DNA from: Rhodococcus wratislaviensis
Lineage (GTDB): Bacteria > Actinomycetota > Actinomycetes > Mycobacteriales > Mycobacteriaceae
Reading direction: 5' to 3'
Length of the DNA stretch: 64,000 nt
Assembly: GCF_900455735.1 (NCBI RefSeq)
Contig: NZ_UAUI01000008.1
Span: 1-64,000, forward strand
Below, one piece after another: positions 1 through 12,331 of this stretch. Each line of letters starts with the position of its first letter. Within the stretch, counting starts at the first letter, position 1. The translations under genes were made by a program, and so were the position numbers. The notes under the pieces were generated by a model that was given only the letters and a program-made list of their open reading frames with translations, had not been told where the DNA came from and ran no database searches.

Positions 1-1
1 A

Positions 2-3000
2 GTGACCGCTCTCGATGCGCGTGACGCCACGCACTATCCGATCACCCTGCTGTCGATCCTCGAACCTCGACTGCGGCTGAGCCTGCGTTACCAGCACAAA
101 ATTTTCGATCGCGATACCGTCACGACACTCGCGGCGCGCGTGATCGGTATTCTCGAGACCATCGCGCGCGACGCGGACACACCGGTCGGCGACGTCGCCC
201 TTTTCGTTCCGAAGGAACGGGAGTTGGTGGTCGACACCTGGAATGCAACGGAACACGAGGTGCCGCGCCTCACCCTCGCCGAACTATTCGACGCGCAGGT
301 GGCTCACACGCCCGACGCCCCCGCCGTCGTGTTCGAGGGGGCGGTGTCGACGTACGCAGAGTTCGATGCCCGCGCGAATCAACTGGCGCGGTTCCTGATC
401 AGCCGGGGTGTGGGCCCCGAATCGCTCGTGGGTGTAGCGGTGCGACGCTCGATGGATATGCTGGTGGGAATCTACGCGGTGATCAAGGCCGGCGGCGCGT
501 ACGTTCCGATGGACCCGGACCAGCCGGCCGAGCGGATCGCGTACGTCGTGGCAACCGCCGGTCCGGTCGTCGTTCTCACCACCACCTCGGATCGCGCCGC
601 GCTGCCCGCCGAGGTTCCGGCCCTCGACCTCGACACCCTCGATGTATCGGCGCTCTCCGATGACCCCATCCGGGACCGGGACCGGCTGGGGCCGTTGCAC
701 GCACGAAGCCTTGCGTATGTCATCTTCACCTCCGGCTCCACGGGCAGACCCAAGGGGGTGGCGGTGCCGCACGAGGGTATCGTCAACCGGCTGCTGTGGA
801 TGCAGCATCGGTACCCGCTGAGCGACGACGACGTGGTCCTCCAGAAGACCCCCGCGACGTTCGACGTGTCGGTATGGGAGTTGTTCTGGCCGTTGCAGAC
901 CGGCGCGCGGCTGGTGATCGCCGAGCCGGACGGGCACCGTGACCCCGCCTATCTCGAGCGGGTGATCCGTGAAGAATCCGTGACCACGGTGCACTTCGTG
1001 CCGTCGATGCTCGCGGTGTTCCTGGCGGAGGCGCATGTCGAGGGGTGCCGTTCGTTGCGCCGGGTGTTCACCAGTGGTGAGGCGCTGCCGCCTACGACGG
1101 CGGCGGAACTGCACCGGGTGAGCGGGACGGAGCTGCACAACCTGTACGGTCCCACCGAGGCAGCGGTGGACGTGACCTCCTACGAGACCGGGACGGACGA
1201 GTCCACCGTGCCGATCGGAGCGCCGGTCTGGAACACCCATACGTATGTACTCGACGGACGCTTACGTCCCGTCCCCGTCGGGGTAGCGGGGGAGTTGTAT
1301 ATCGGCGGCGTCCAGCTCGCCCGCGGATACCAGGCCCGGTCCGATCTGACGGCGGACAGGTTCGTCGCGAACCCCATCGCGGCCGGCGGAACTGTGCGAG
1401 GGGGTAGTCGGCTGTACCGCACCGGTGACCTTGTTCGGTGGCTGCCGACCGGGCAGCTCGAATACCTGGGCCGCACGGACTTTCAGGTCAAGCTTCGCGG
1501 CCAGCGCATCGAACTCGGTGAGATCGAGGCGGCGCTGCTCCGGCACGCAGATGTTGCACAGGCGGTGGCACTGGCCCGCAACGACGGGTCCACCGGCGAC
1601 TACCTCGCCGGATACGTGGTGCCTGCGCCCGGGAGGTCCCCGGATGAGCGGGCGCTACTCGACGCAGCCGCAACGGTGCTGCCCCGGTACATGGTGCCGT
1701 CGGCGCTGGTCGTGCTCGCGGAACTGCCGTTGACAGCGATCGGCAAACTCGACCGCAAGGCACTGCCGGTCCCCGAGTTCGCGAGTTCGGCGCAATTCGT
1801 CCCGCCCGGCACCCCGACCGAGTACGTTCTCGCAGAGATTCTCGCGGACGTGCTCTGCGCTCCGCGGATCGGTATGTCGGACAATTTCTTCGATCTCGGG
1901 GGCAACTCCCTCATCGCGACCCGTGTGGTAGCCCGGATCAACGCGGAGCTCGGCACCGAGTTGAATGTGCGGTCGCTGTTCGAGGCGCCCACCGTGGGGG
2001 TTCTGGCCAGGGTAGTCGACCGGACGCACGCCGGTACGGCACCGCGTCCCGCGCTCGCGTCCGGCCCGAGGCCGGACAGGCTTCCCCTGTCCCTGGCTCA
2101 GACCCGAGTGTGGTTCTTCAATCGGTTCGACCCCACGTCGAGTGCCTACAACGTGGCTGCGGCACTGCGGCTGTCCGGCTCCCTCGACGTCGACGCACTC
2201 CGCCGGGCGGCCGCGGACATCCTCGAACGGCACGAATCGCTGCGCACGATCTATCCCGAATCCTCGGACGGCCCGTATCAGCTGGTGCTGCCGGTCGGTC
2301 ACGCCGCGACCGGCGATCTGATCGACGTTGTGCCCGACGTCGTCCCGGCCGCTGCTCTGGACACACGGATCCGAGCGGCAGTGGCACACGGATTCGACGT
2401 GACCACGCAAATCCCGATCGCTCTGACACTGGTGCGGTGCGAGGCTCCTGACGAACACGTGCTGGTGATGGTGGTGCACCACATCAGCATCGACGGGTGG
2501 TCGATCCAGGTACTCGCCCGCGATCTGGTGCACGCGTACTCCACGCGCACAGCCGGCGACGCGCCGTCGTGGACCCCGCTGCCAGTGCAGTATGCGGATT
2601 ACACCCTGTGGCAACGAGACGTTCTCGGCTCCGAGGGCGATCCCACGTCGCTGATGTCGCAGGAGCTCGAGTACTGGGCGGATGCGCTCGCGGGTCTGCC
2701 GGACGTGCTGGCTCTGCCGCTCGACCGGCCACGTCCGGCGGTGCGGTCGGGGGTGGGTGCGAGTGTCGATTTCGCGGTGCCGGCGGCGACGATGGTGCGT
2801 CTCGCGGCGCTGGCCCGTCAGCAGGGTGCGACACCGTTCATGGTGGTGCATGCGGCGTTGGCGGTGCTGTTGGCGAAGTTGAGTGGGTCTACCGACATCG
2901 CGATCGGATCGCCGATCGCGGGCCGTGGTGATGCGGCGCTGGACGATCTGGTGGGCATGTTCGTCAATACGTTGGTGCTGCGAGCCGATTGTGAGCCGAG

Positions 3001-6000
3001 TCGGTCGTTCGCGGAGCTGGTGGGGCGGGTACGCGATTCGGACCTCGAGGCGTTCGGCAGGGCTGAGATGCCGTTCGAGCGGTTGGTGGAGAAGCTGAAT
3101 CCACCACGATCGCAGTCCTTCTCGCCGTTGTTCCAGGTGATGTTGGCGTTCCAGAATTTCGTGCCGTCCAGGGTGGCGCTTCCGGGTTTGACGGTGTCAC
3201 CGGTGGCGGTCGAGTGGGAGGCTGCGCAGTTCGACCTCTCGATGACTGTGAATGACGCGGCCGGGGGTGGGTATGCGGGGAGGCTGTCGTATGCAGCGGA
3301 CATCTTCGATGCTGCGACAGTGCGCGGGATCGCCGAGGGGTTTGTGCGGGTGCTCGAGGCGGTCGTCGAGAATCCGTCCGTCCCGGTGGGCGACGTCGAC
3401 TTACTGGGTCCGGCCGAGCGGCAACGCGTGCTCGCGGCTGCGGCCCCTGAGCCATTGCGGGTAGGGCCACGGACGTTGCCGGAAATTCTGGCGGCCGGCG
3501 TCGCGTCGAACCCCTCGGGTGTTGCATTGACCTGCGGTGGCGTGGAGATGTCGTATTCGGACCTCGACTCCCGATCGAACCGGCTGGCCCGAGTGTTGAT
3601 ATCGCGGGGTGTCGGTCCTGAGACATTTGTCGCGTTGTCCTTCGCTCGGTCCATCGAAGCAGTTGTTTCGGTGTGGGCGGTCGCGAAGGCGGGTGGCGGG
3701 TTCGTGCCGGTCGATCCGAAACTGCCGGCCGAGCGGATCGAGTACATGCTGGTCGATTCCGGGGCCGTCATCGGGCTTACCGGTGCCGAAACCACATCGC
3801 TTCCGGGGAAGGTTGCCTGGCTGGTACCCACGGCGGGCGAGGTGCAGGATCTGTGCCACGAGTTGTCGGCGGCAGAGATCACCGACGCCGAGCGCGGTGC
3901 GCCGGTGGCGTTGTCCACTGCGGCCTACATGATCTACACGTCGGGTTCGACCGGGGTCCCGAAGGGCGTCGTTGTAACCCATGCCGGGCTGGCATCGTTC
4001 TGTTCGGACACCCGCCTCGAACTGAATTTGACCGGCAACTCGCGGATGCTGAGGTTCTCGTCGTCGAGCTTCGATGCATCGGTGTTCGAGATGATCGCGG
4101 GGTTCAGTGCCGGAGCCACCTTGGTGGTCGCTCCACCCGAGATCATCGGTGGCGGCGAGCTCGCGGAGTTGCTGCGCGTAGAGCGGGTCACCCACATCAT
4201 CACAGCGCCGGCGGCCCTAGGGATCGTCGACCCGGACGGGCTCGAGGAACTCCAGGCCGTGGTCGTCGGCGGAGACGTCTGCCCGCCGGAGTTGGTCGCC
4301 AAGTTCGCACCCGCCTGTCGGTTCTTCAACAGTTACGGTCCCACAGAGACCACCATCATCATCACCATGACCGATGCGCTCGTTCCGGAGGAACGAATCA
4401 CGATCGGCACCCCGATCGAGGGCGCCGGAGCGGTCGTCCTCGATGCGAGGCTGCATCCGTCTCCGGTCGGCGTGATCGGCGAGCTGTATCTGTCGGGCCG
4501 TGGGCTCGCCCGCGGCTATCACGCCCGCGGTGCACTCACGGCAGCTCGATTCGTGGCCAATCCCTTCGGGGGTTCCGGCGACCTGATGTACCGCACGGGC
4601 GATCTGGTGCGGTGGACGAAAGACGGACGACTGGACTTCGTCGGGCGAATCGACTCACAGGTGCAATTGCGGGGTCTGCGGATCGAACTCGGTGAGGTCG
4701 AGGCAGCGCTGAGCAGATGCGAGGGAGTCGCGCAGACCGTCGTGGTCTTGCGCAACGATCCCCATACCGGTGAACAACTGCTGGGATACGTAGTTCCCGA
4801 TACCAACGTCGCCCTCGACCCGCAGGCTCTGCGCACCAGGGTGGGCGAGACGTTGCCGAACTACATGGTGCCGTCGCAGGTGATGGTGCTCGACGCGTTG
4901 CCGTTGAATCCCAGTGGGAAGCTCGACCGGCGGGCGTTGCCGGCACCGTCGTTCGTCGTTCGGGAGTTTCGGGCGCCGACCACGCCGGTCGAGGAGGTCG
5001 TGGCGGGTATTTTCGCGGAGGTGCTGGGGGTCGAGCGGGTCGGTCTGGACGACGATTTCTTTGCGTTGGGTGGTAATTCGCTGGTTGCGACGCAGGTGGT
5101 GTCCCGGTTGGGTGCGGCGTTGGACACCCGTGTGCCGGTTCGGGTGATCTTCGAGGCGTCGACGGTGGCGGCGCTGGCGGTGCGGGCCGAGCAGCATGCT
5201 GGTGAGGGTGGGCGGCCGGCGTTGACGCGTCGGGTGCGGCCGGCGCGGATTCCGTTGTCGTTGGCGCAGCAGCGGATGTGGTTCTTCAACCAGTTCGACC
5301 CGGAGTCGGCGGCCTTCAACATTCCTCTGGCAATCAGGCTGTCCGGTGATCTGGACATCGAATCGCTGCAGACCGCATTGGTCGACGTGATCGACCGGCA
5401 CGAAGCGTTGCGCACAACGTTCCCGGACTCGGGCTACGGGCCGTCTCAGGTAATCGTCCCCACATCGGCGCTCGCGCTGAGTGTGACGCCGGAGCGGGTC
5501 GCTCCGGACGAGGCGCATGCCCTCGTGCTCGACTTCGTCGGGCGCGGGTTCGACGTGGCCCGGGAAGTCCCGTTGCGCGTGAAGCTGTTCCAGCTCGACG
5601 ATGACGAGTTCGTGCTGGCGATGGTAGTGCACCACATTTCCAGCGACGGCGGCTCGGTAGCGCCGATGTCGCGCGATATCGTGGTGGCGTATGCCGCGCG
5701 GCGTGAGGGGCACGAACCGGGCTGGTCGCCACTCGAGGTGCAGTATGCGGACTACACCCTGTGGCAGCGGGAGATTCTCGGCGCGCAGGACGATCCGACG
5801 TCGCCGATCTCGGAACAACTGCGGTACTGGACCGACGTTCTGGCAGATCTGCCGGAGATGGTGGAGTTGCCGACGGATCAACCGCGTCCGGCAGTGCAAT
5901 CGCCGCGCGGCGCCAAGGTCGGCTTCACCCTGAGTTCAGATCTGGCCGAGCGTATCGATCACCTTGCACGAGAATTCAACTCGACCTTCTTCATAGTGGT

Positions 6001-9000
6001 CCATGCGTCGTTGGCGGTGCTGATGGCCCGCCTGAGCGGAACCGATGACATCCCCATCGGCACACAGATAGCCGGACGCGGCGATCCGGCACTCGACGAC
6101 CTCATCGGGATGTTCGGAAACACTCTGGTGCTGCGCAGCCGCGTCGACCCCGCAATGTCGTTCGCCGATGTTCTGGCCGAGGTCCGGGAAGTCGACCTCG
6201 CCGCATTCGGCAACCCCGACGTTCCGCTCGAACGTCTGGTGGAAGTCCTCAATCCCATGCGCTCCACGGCCCATTCAGCACTGTTCCAGGTACTGCTGGT
6301 GGTTCACAATTTCGTCCGGTCCAGGGTAACTCTGCCCGGCCTGGAGATCGCCCCTCTGGAAACGGACTACGTCGGTGCGAAACTCGATCTCGAGATCCAC
6401 TTCACCGACACCTCGGATTCCGCGGGGCATCGGACCGGAGTCGAGGGATCAATCGTCTATGCGCTCGACCTGTTCCGGGAATCGACGGTCGCCCGATTCG
6501 CGACCCAACTCGTCACCATCCTCGAGGCGGTCACACGCGATGTGACCATACCGGTGGGCGAGATCGAGTTGCGCAGCGTCGACGAGCGCGCGGCGATGGA
6601 TCGATGGAATGCCACAGCCGTGGATGTCAGGGGCGGGACCCTGGTGCAGCTCTTCGACGATCAGGTACGCCGGACGCCGGATGCGGTGGCGGTGGTGTTC
6701 GAGGAACAGTCGTTGACCTACGCCGAGTTCGATGCTCGCGCGAATCGGCTGGCCCGATACTTGATTTCACGAGAGGTGGGACCGGAGTCGCTGGTGGGAC
6801 TGGGCATGAGTCGCTCCCTCGAGATGATGGTGAGCGTTTACGCCGTGCTCAAAGCCGGTGCCGGGTACCTGCCGCTGGATCCGGAGCATCCCGCAGACCG
6901 CAACGCGTACATGATTGCGACCGCGAAACCCGACGTGGTGCTGACCACGTCCTGGGACCGCGGTGACCTGCCGGCGTCGGTGGACGCCGACGAAGTCGAC
7001 ATCCTGGACCTGTCGGACTTCGGCTCGGAGACGGTGACCGACGCGTCCAGGCTGGCGCCACTGCGGCCCGAGAACCTCGCCTACGCGATCTTCACGTCCG
7101 GCTCCACAGGGCGACCGAAAGGCGTCGCGATCAGCCACCGCTCGGTGGTCAACCAGATTGCATGGATGCGTAGCCGCTACGCGCTCGGCGATCGCGACAC
7201 GGTGCTGCACAAGACGCCCATCACGTTCGACGCGTCGGTGTGGGAGTTGTTCTATCCACTGCAGGCCGGTGCCCGATTGGTGATTGCCGCGGCTGGCGGA
7301 CATCGTGATCCCGAATACCTGATGCGGATGTCGGACCGGTGGCACGTCACGATCCTGGAATTCGTGCCGTCGATGCTCGCACTGTTCCTCGCGGAATCGT
7401 CGCTCGCGCTGCCGCGGTCGCTGCGGTACGTCTCGGTCGGCGGTGAAGCGTTGCCCTCGGAATCGGCCGCTCGGTTCGCCGCGCGCACCGAGGCGGCGCT
7501 GGACAATACGTACGGTCCGACGGAAGCCACGGTGACCTCGACCGTGCACCGCTGTCTGCGGGGTGTGTCGGGTCCGATACCGATCGGGAGACCGATAAGG
7601 AACACCCGCACGTTCGTGCTGGACCGCCGGTTACACCGCGTGCCCGTCGGCGTGCCGGGGGAGTTGTATCTCGCCGGAATCCAGCTCGCCCGCGGCTATC
7701 ACGCCCGCGGGGCGCTCACGGCAGAACGATTCGTCGCCCATCCCTTCGCCGACTCCGGTGAGCGGCTGTACCGCACGGGTGACCTGGTGCGGTGGAATTC
7801 GAACGGTGACCTCGAATACCTGGGTCGCACCGATTTCCAGGTGAAGCTACGTGGCCTGCGGATCGAACTCGGGGAGATCGAGGCCGCGCTGACGGCAGAC
7901 GAATCGGTGAACCAGGCCGTCGTGGTCGTGCGCGACGGTGACTTCGGTCAACAGTTGGTCGGGTACGTGCTGCCGACCAGCGGGCGAACCGTCGACGTCG
8001 AGACGACACGCGAGGCGGTGCGCACATCGCTGCCGCGATACATGGTGCCCGACGTGCTGGTGGTCGTTGACGCGTTGCCGTTGAATCCCAGTGGGAAGCT
8101 CGACCGGCGGGCGTTGCCCGCGCCGTCGTTCGTCGTTCGGGAGTTTCGGGCGCCGACCACGCCGGTCGAGGAGGTCGTGGCGGGTATTTTCGCGGAGGTG
8201 CTGGGGCTCGAGCGGGTCGGTCTGGACGACGATTTCTTTGCGTTGGGTGGTAATTCGCTGGTTGCGACGCAGGTGGTGTCCCGGTTGGGTGCGGCGTTGG
8301 ACACCCGTGTGCCGGTTCGGGTGATCTTCGAGGCGTCGACGGTGGCGGCGCTGGCGGTGCGGGCCGAGCAGCATGCTGGTGAGGGTGGGCGGCCGGCGTT
8401 GACGCGTCGGGTGCGGCCGGCGCGGATTCCGTTGTCGTTGGCGCAGCAGCGGATGTGGTTCCTCAACCAATTCGACCCGGAGTCGGCGGCATACAACATT
8501 CCGCTTGTGGTCCGCCTGTCCGGTGAACTGGATGTGGCAGCGATACAGGCTTCGGTGCTCGACGTGTTCGCTCGACACGAGGCCTTGCGGACGGTGTTCC
8601 CGGACTCGGACCAGGGGCCGACGCAGAGCATCGTGCATGCGCCGCGAGTGTCGATGGACCTGACGCCGATTCCGGTCGCGGACGAGGAAGAGCTGCGGAT
8701 GCGGGTGGCCGCATTGCTCACGGCGGGCTTCGAGGTCACGGAATCGGTTCCGGTGCGCGGGGCGCTGTACCGGGTGTCGAAGTCCGAGCACGTCTTGGCG
8801 GTGGTGGTGCACCATATCTGCGCGGACGGTTTCTCGACCGGACCGATGGCCCGAGACATGCTGGTGGCATACGCCGCCCGGCACGCCGGGCATGAGCCGT
8901 CCTGGACGCCGTTGCCGGTGCAGTATGCGGATTACGCGTTGTGGCAGCGGGAGGTGCTGGGTTCGGAGGACGATCCGGGATCGTTGATGTCGCAGCAGAT

Positions 9001-12000
9001 CGCGTACTGGGCGGATGCGTTGTCGGGGCTGCCGGATGCGCTGGCGTTACCTACCGACCGGCCACGCCCGGCGGTGCGGTCGGGCCTCGGTTCCAGCGTG
9101 GATTTCACCGTCCCGGCGGCGACGGTGGCGAGTCTGGTGTCGCTGGCGCGAGAGGCGGGTGCGACACCGTTCATGGTGGTGCATGCGGCGTTCGCGGTGC
9201 TCTTGGCGAGGCTGAGTGGGGCGACCGATATCGCGATCGGGTCGCCGATCGCGGGCCGTGGTGATGCGGCGTTGGACGATCTGGTGGGCATGTTCGTCAA
9301 TACGTTGGTGTTGCGGACTCGGTACGAGCCGGACGAATCGTTCGCGGAGTTACTGAGGCGGATGCGCGATGTCGATCTCGCGGCGTTCTCCCGGGCGGAT
9401 GTTCCGTTCGAGCGATTGGTGGAAAGGCTGAATCCGATCCGGTCTCAGTCGTTCTCTCCGCTGTTTCAGGTGATGTTGGCGTTTCAGAATTTCGGTCGGC
9501 CTGCGGTGGAGCTTCCGGGATTGACGGTCTCGCCGGTGGAGGTCGATCGGCAAGCGGTGCAGTTCGACCTGTCGATGACTGTGGGTGAGTCGGCAGATGG
9601 CGGGGGTGGATTCGTGGGAAGGCTGTCCTACGCGACGGACGTTTTCGACGCCGCGACGGTGCGCGAGATCGCGGGGCGGTTCGTGCGAATTCTCGAAGCG
9701 GTGGTGGATGACCCCATGATGGTGGTGGGCGACATCTCGATCGTCGACGAGAACGAGCGGCATCAGATGCTGCGCGAATGGAACATCACAGGACACGACG
9801 TCCCGGATGGACTGCTGCTCGACGGATTCGATGCGCAGGTAGCCCGAACACCGGACGCGGTGGCAATCGTGTACGACAACGAGTCGCTGTCGTATGCCGA
9901 GTTCGCTGCCCGGGTGAACCGATTGGCTCGTAGATTGATCGACGAGGGTGTGGGACCGGAGTCGTTGGTGGCATTGGGGATGCGCCGGTCGCTGGAGTTG
10001 GTGACGGGAATCTACGCGGTGCTCCGAACGGGTGCTGCATTCGTGCCGTTGGACCCCGATCAACCCCCGGCACGCAACGACTACATCCTGGAAACCACAG
10101 GACCCGTGTGCGTCCTGTCCACCTCCCGGGACGGATTCGACACGTCCCGGAATCGGGTGCTGAACGTCGACGCCCTGGATTTGTCGGTGTATTCGTCCGA
10201 GCCGGTTGGGGAGTCCGAAGTCGTGACGTCCGCGCGGCCCGACAATCTGGCGTACGTAATCTTTACATCGGGATCGACCGGACGACCCAAAGGGGTTTCG
10301 GTCAGCCACCGCGCGATTGTCAACCAAATGTCCTGGTTGGCAGCCGAATACGAGTTCGGCGACTCCGACGTCGTGGTGCAGAAGACGCCGGTGACGTTCG
10401 ACGTGTCGATGTGGGAATTACTGGTTCCGCTGGCCGTCGGTGCCCGGATGATCGTCGCGCGTCCAGACGGGCATCGGGATCCGGACTATCTGCTGTCACT
10501 GATGCAAGAGTCCGGTGTCACCGTGGCCGCGTTCGTACCGTCGATGCTGGCGGCGCTCCTCGCCGATCCGGAGGCGTGTCTACCGGATTCGTTGCGGTGT
10601 GTTTTTGCCGGTGGCGAAGAACTGCCGGTGGAATTGTCCGAGCGATGCGCGTCGCGGTCGAAGGCTCGTCTCGACAACAAGTACGGTCCCACCGAATATG
10701 CGGTCACTGCGACGTCCCACCGATGCGACGGACTCGAGCGGGAATCGGTACCGATTGGTGCACCTGTATGGAACACCACCGCACTGGTCTTGGATCGACG
10801 TCTCCACCCTGTGCCCGCCGGGGTCGAAGGAGAGCTGTATCTGGCAGGAGTGCAGCTGTCTCGCGGCTATCATCGCCGCCAGGGGCTGACGGCGGAGCGA
10901 TTCGTGGCCGATCCGTTCGGGGCAGCAGGGACGCGTCTCTATCGCACCGGGGACGTGGTCAAGTGGAACCCACGCGGACAGCTGGTGTATCTGGGTCGGC
11001 AGGACTCTCAAGTGAAGGTGCGGGGGCTGCGTATCGAGCTGGGCGAGATCGAGACCGCGCTGGTGGCACAGCAGTCGATCGCGCAGGCCGTTGTGATCGT
11101 GCACGACGGCGACTTCGGTCAGCAGCTGGTCGGGTACGTGGTCCCCGCGAGGGGTCGGTTGGTCGACGTGGAATCGGTTCGGGCCACGGCCGGCAGCTCG
11201 CTGCCCCAGTACATGGTGCCGGACGTGCTGATGGTGCTCGACGAATTGCCTCTGACCGCGAGCGGCAAGGTCGATCGGAACGCATTGCCCGCCCCTGAGT
11301 TCACGAAGCGGGAGTTCAGGGGCCCGACGACGCGCGTCGAGCGAATCGTCACCTCGGCCTTCACCGACATTCTCGGTGTCGAACAAGTGGGGCTGGACGA
11401 CGACTTCTTCGCGTTGGGCGGCAATTCCCTGGTCGCGCCCAGGATCGTCGCCCGATTGAAGCAAGACCTGAGTGCGGCAGTTCCGTTGCAGTGGCTGTTC
11501 ACCGATCCCGCCGTCGAAGCATTGGCCGCTCGGATCGAGAAGGGGGCCACGGGCACGGCAGGGGAAGGGTTCGGGCCGCTGCTTCCGATCCGTGCGGACG
11601 GTAAAGCGACGCCGCTGTTTTGTATTCATCCGATCGTCGGACTGTCCTGGTGTTACTCGGGTCTACGTCAGTACTTCGACCCTGATCTGCCGATCTACGG
11701 CATCCAGAGCCCGTCGATTCTCGAAGACAGCTATCTTCCGGAGTCTCTCGACGAACTTGCGGACCGCTACGTCCGTGAGATCCGCCATATCCGACCAGCC
11801 GGGCCGTACCGACTGCTCGGCTGGTCACTCGGCGGCGTCATCGCGCATGCGATGGCGGTCCGGATTCAGGCAGCCGGCGAGAGTGTGGAATTGCTGGCGA
11901 TGATGGACAGCTTCTCCGGCGCGACGGCGGTCGAGAAAGGGTCGCCCACGGATGTCTCGGTGAGTGAGTTGCTGGGTGGGTTCGGTATCGAAGCGCTGGC

Positions 12001-12307
12001 CGAAATGTCCGGACACTCCGTAGAGCACACCGAGAAGGTCGTGAGGCGGCTCGAGTCGGCGGCGGACCGAAACTCGAGGTTGATGTCGGAGTACCGGCCT
12101 GCATGCTTCGACGGAGACATTGTGTTCTTCACCGCGGCGGCCGACGATGCCACCGGCGCGAGGGCGGCCCGCGGATGGGAGAACGCGGTCACCGGGGTGG
12201 TGCACAACCACGCCGTGGCAGTCACGCATTGGCAGATGACGTCACCCGACGCTCTCGCCGTCGTCGGCCCGATCTTGAACGAGGCACTGAGGGAGCAAAC
12301 CGAATAG
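2..12307 (+). CDS. Non-ribosomal peptide synthetase, four A-PCP units plus thioesterase (5' end outside window)
   Basis: Large multimodular peptide synthetase, 4101 residues visible. The frame is open at the window edge and the first ~70 residues are the tail of a condensation domain, so the GTG at base 2 is not the real start. Order: C tail, A1, PCP1 (GGNSL near 1900), C2 (HHISIDG near 2480), A2, PCP2 (~5070), C3 (HHISSDG near 5635), A3, PCP3 (~8250), C4 (HHICADG near 8812), A4, PCP4 (~11420), TE (GWSLGG near 11820). A-domain P-loops read [10 protein letters not shown] or [10 protein letters not shown]. All C domains keep HHxxxDG and all PCPs read GGNS, so no epimerase is evident. By-eye specificity codes: A1 DVWHFSLVDK, identical to the serine code of EntF; A2 DAFIVGSIIK; A3 DAWESGTVTK; A4 DVWAFGKVTK (not assigned). 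The terminal TE marks the end of the assembly line. No mbtH-like or tailoring gene lies in the window. A siderophore is plausible but unproven. Confidence 0.95.
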   Translation: MTALDARDATHYPITLLSILEPRLRLSLRYQHKIFDRDTVTTLAARVIGILETIARDADTPVGDVALFVPKERELVVDTWNATEHEVPRLTLAELFDAQVAHTPDAPAVVFEGAVSTYAEFDARANQLARFLISRGVGPESLVGVAVRRSMDMLVGIYAVIKAGGAYVPMDPDQPAERIAYVVATAGPVVVLTTTSDRAALPAEVPALDLDTLDVSALSDDPIRDRDRLGPLHARSLAYVIFTSGSTGRPKGVAVPHEGIVNRLLWMQHRYPLSDDDVVLQKTPATFDVSVWELFWPLQTGARLVIAEPDGHRDPAYLERVIREESVTTVHFVPSMLAVFLAEAHVEGCRSLRRVFTSGEALPPTTAAELHRVSGTELHNLYGPTEAAVDVTSYETGTDESTVPIGAPVWNTHTYVLDGRLRPVPVGVAGELYIGGVQLARGYQARSDLTADRFVANPIAAGGTVRGGSRLYRTGDLVRWLPTGQLEYLGRTDFQVKLRGQRIELGEIEAALLRHADVAQAVALARNDGSTGDYLAGYVVPAPGRSPDERALLDAAATVLPRYMVPSALVVLAELPLTAIGKLDRKALPVPEFASSAQFVPPGTPTEYVLAEILADVLCAPRIGMSDNFFDLGGNSLIATRVVARINAELGTELNVRSLFEAPTVGVLARVVDRTHAGTAPRPALASGPRPDRLPLSLAQTRVWFFNRFDPTSSAYNVAAALRLSGSLDVDALRRAAADILERHESLRTIYPESSDGPYQLVLPVGHAATGDLIDVVPDVVPAAALDTRIRAAVAHGFDVTTQIPIALTLVRCEAPDEHVLVMVVHHISIDGWSIQVLARDLVHAYSTRTAGDAPSWTPLPVQYADYTLWQRDVLGSEGDPTSLMSQELEYWADALAGLPDVLALPLDRPRPAVRSGVGASVDFAVPAATMVRLAALARQQGATPFMVVHAALAVLLAKLSGSTDIAIGSPIAGRGDAALDDLVGMFVNTLVLRADCEPSRSFAELVGRVRDSDLEAFGRAEMPFERLVEKLNPPRSQSFSPLFQVMLAFQNFVPSRVALPGLTVSPVAVEWEAAQFDLSMTVNDAAGGGYAGRLSYAADIFDAATVRGIAEGFVRVLEAVVENPSVPVGDVDLLGPAERQRVLAAAAPEPLRVGPRTLPEILAAGVASNPSGVALTCGGVEMSYSDLDSRSNRLARVLISRGVGPETFVALSFARSIEAVVSVWAVAKAGGGFVPVDPKLPAERIEYMLVDSGAVIGLTGAETTSLPGKVAWLVPTAGEVQDLCHELSAAEITDAERGAPVALSTAAYMIYTSGSTGVPKGVVVTHAGLASFCSDTRLELNLTGNSRMLRFSSSSFDASVFEMIAGFSAGATLVVAPPEIIGGGELAELLRVERVTHIITAPAALGIVDPDGLEELQAVVVGGDVCPPELVAKFAPACRFFNSYGPTETTIIITMTDALVPEERITIGTPIEGAGAVVLDARLHPSPVGVIGELYLSGRGLARGYHARGALTAARFVANPFGGSGDLMYRTGDLVRWTKDGRLDFVGRIDSQVQLRGLRIELGEVEAALSRCEGVAQTVVVLRNDPHTGEQLLGYVVPDTNVALDPQALRTRVGETLPNYMVPSQVMVLDALPLNPSGKLDRRALPAPSFVVREFRAPTTPVEEVVAGIFAEVLGVERVGLDDDFFALGGNSLVATQVVSRLGAALDTRVPVRVIFEASTVAALAVRAEQHAGEGGRPALTRRVRPARIPLSLAQQRMWFFNQFDPESAAFNIPLAIRLSGDLDIESLQTALVDVIDRHEALRTTFPDSGYGPSQVIVPTSALALSVTPERVAPDEAHALVLDFVGRGFDVAREVPLRVKLFQLDDDEFVLAMVVHHISSDGGSVAPMSRDIVVAYAARREGHEPGWSPLEVQYADYTLWQREILGAQDDPTSPISEQLRYWTDVLADLPEMVELPTDQPRPAVQSPRGAKVGFTLSSDLAERIDHLAREFNSTFFIVVHASLAVLMARLSGTDDIPIGTQIAGRGDPALDDLIGMFGNTLVLRSRVDPAMSFADVLAEVREVDLAAFGNPDVPLERLVEVLNPMRSTAHSALFQVLLVVHNFVRSRVTLPGLEIAPLETDYVGAKLDLEIHFTDTSDSAGHRTGVEGSIVYALDLFRESTVARFATQLVTILEAVTRDVTIPVGEIELRSVDERAAMDRWNATAVDVRGGTLVQLFDDQVRRTPDAVAVVFEEQSLTYAEFDARANRLARYLISREVGPESLVGLGMSRSLEMMVSVYAVLKAGAGYLPLDPEHPADRNAYMIATAKPDVVLTTSWDRGDLPASVDADEVDILDLSDFGSETVTDASRLAPLRPENLAYAIFTSGSTGRPKGVAISHRSVVNQIAWMRSRYALGDRDTVLHKTPITFDASVWELFYPLQAGARLVIAAAGGHRDPEYLMRMSDRWHVTILEFVPSMLALFLAESSLALPRSLRYVSVGGEALPSESAARFAARTEAALDNTYGPTEATVTSTVHRCLRGVSGPIPIGRPIRNTRTFVLDRRLHRVPVGVPGELYLAGIQLARGYHARGALTAERFVAHPFADSGERLYRTGDLVRWNSNGDLEYLGRTDFQVKLRGLRIELGEIEAALTADESVNQAVVVVRDGDFGQQLVGYVLPTSGRTVDVETTREAVRTSLPRYMVPDVLVVVDALPLNPSGKLDRRALPAPSFVVREFRAPTTPVEEVVAGIFAEVLGLERVGLDDDFFALGGNSLVATQVVSRLGAALDTRVPVRVIFEASTVAALAVRAEQHAGEGGRPALTRRVRPARIPLSLAQQRMWFLNQFDPESAAYNIPLVVRLSGELDVAAIQASVLDVFARHEALRTVFPDSDQGPTQSIVHAPRVSMDLTPIPVADEEELRMRVAALLTAGFEVTESVPVRGALYRVSKSEHVLAVVVHHICADGFSTGPMARDMLVAYAARHAGHEPSWTPLPVQYADYALWQREVLGSEDDPGSLMSQQIAYWADALSGLPDALALPTDRPRPAVRSGLGSSVDFTVPAATVASLVSLAREAGATPFMVVHAAFAVLLARLSGATDIAIGSPIAGRGDAALDDLVGMFVNTLVLRTRYEPDESFAELLRRMRDVDLAAFSRADVPFERLVERLNPIRSQSFSPLFQVMLAFQNFGRPAVELPGLTVSPVEVDRQAVQFDLSMTVGESADGGGGFVGRLSYATDVFDAATVREIAGRFVRILEAVVDDPMMVVGDISIVDENERHQMLREWNITGHDVPDGLLLDGFDAQVARTPDAVAIVYDNESLSYAEFAARVNRLARRLIDEGVGPESLVALGMRRSLELVTGIYAVLRTGAAFVPLDPDQPPARNDYILETTGPVCVLSTSRDGFDTSRNRVLNVDALDLSVYSSEPVGESEVVTSARPDNLAYVIFTSGSTGRPKGVSVSHRAIVNQMSWLAAEYEFGDSDVVVQKTPVTFDVSMWELLVPLAVGARMIVARPDGHRDPDYLLSLMQESGVTVAAFVPSMLAALLADPEACLPDSLRCVFAGGEELPVELSERCASRSKARLDNKYGPTEYAVTATSHRCDGLERESVPIGAPVWNTTALVLDRRLHPVPAGVEGELYLAGVQLSRGYHRRQGLTAERFVADPFGAAGTRLYRTGDVVKWNPRGQLVYLGRQDSQVKVRGLRIELGEIETALVAQQSIAQAVVIVHDGDFGQQLVGYVVPARGRLVDVESVRATAGSSLPQYMVPDVLMVLDELPLTASGKVDRNALPAPEFTKREFRGPTTRVERIVTSAFTDILGVEQVGLDDDFFALGGNSLVAPRIVARLKQDLSAAVPLQWLFTDPAVEALAARIEKGATGTAGEGFGPLLPIRADGKATPLFCIHPIVGLSWCYSGLRQYFDPDLPIYGIQSPSILEDSYLPESLDELADRYVREIRHIRPAGPYRLLGWSLGGVIAHAMAVRIQAAGESVELLAMMDSFSGATAVEKGSPTDVSVSELLGGFGIEALAEMSGHSVEHTEKVVRRLESAADRNSRLMSEYRPACFDGDIVFFTAAADDATGARAARGWENAVTGVVHNHAVAVTHWQMTSPDALAVVGPILNEALREQTE
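4892..5285 (+). repeat. Intragenic near-identical repeat, copy 1 (end of A2, PCP2, start of C3)
   Basis: This ~394-base stretch recurs 3177 bases downstream (8069-8462) with only a handful of mismatches, for example near 4941 and 5028. Identity drops sharply on both sides. Flanking homologous module segments are far more diverged, so this looks like recent gene conversion or module duplication rather than ordinary domain homology. Confidence 0.85.
8069..8462 (+). repeat. Intragenic near-identical repeat, copy 2 (end of A3, PCP3, start of C4)
   Basis: Second copy of the repeat at 4892-5285, in the same reading frame (offset 3177 bases = 1059 codons). It covers the end of the A domain, the whole carrier domain and the first motif of the following C domain. 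Confidence 0.85.
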
Positions 12308-12331
12308 CGAACAGATCAGACGAATGACCGC

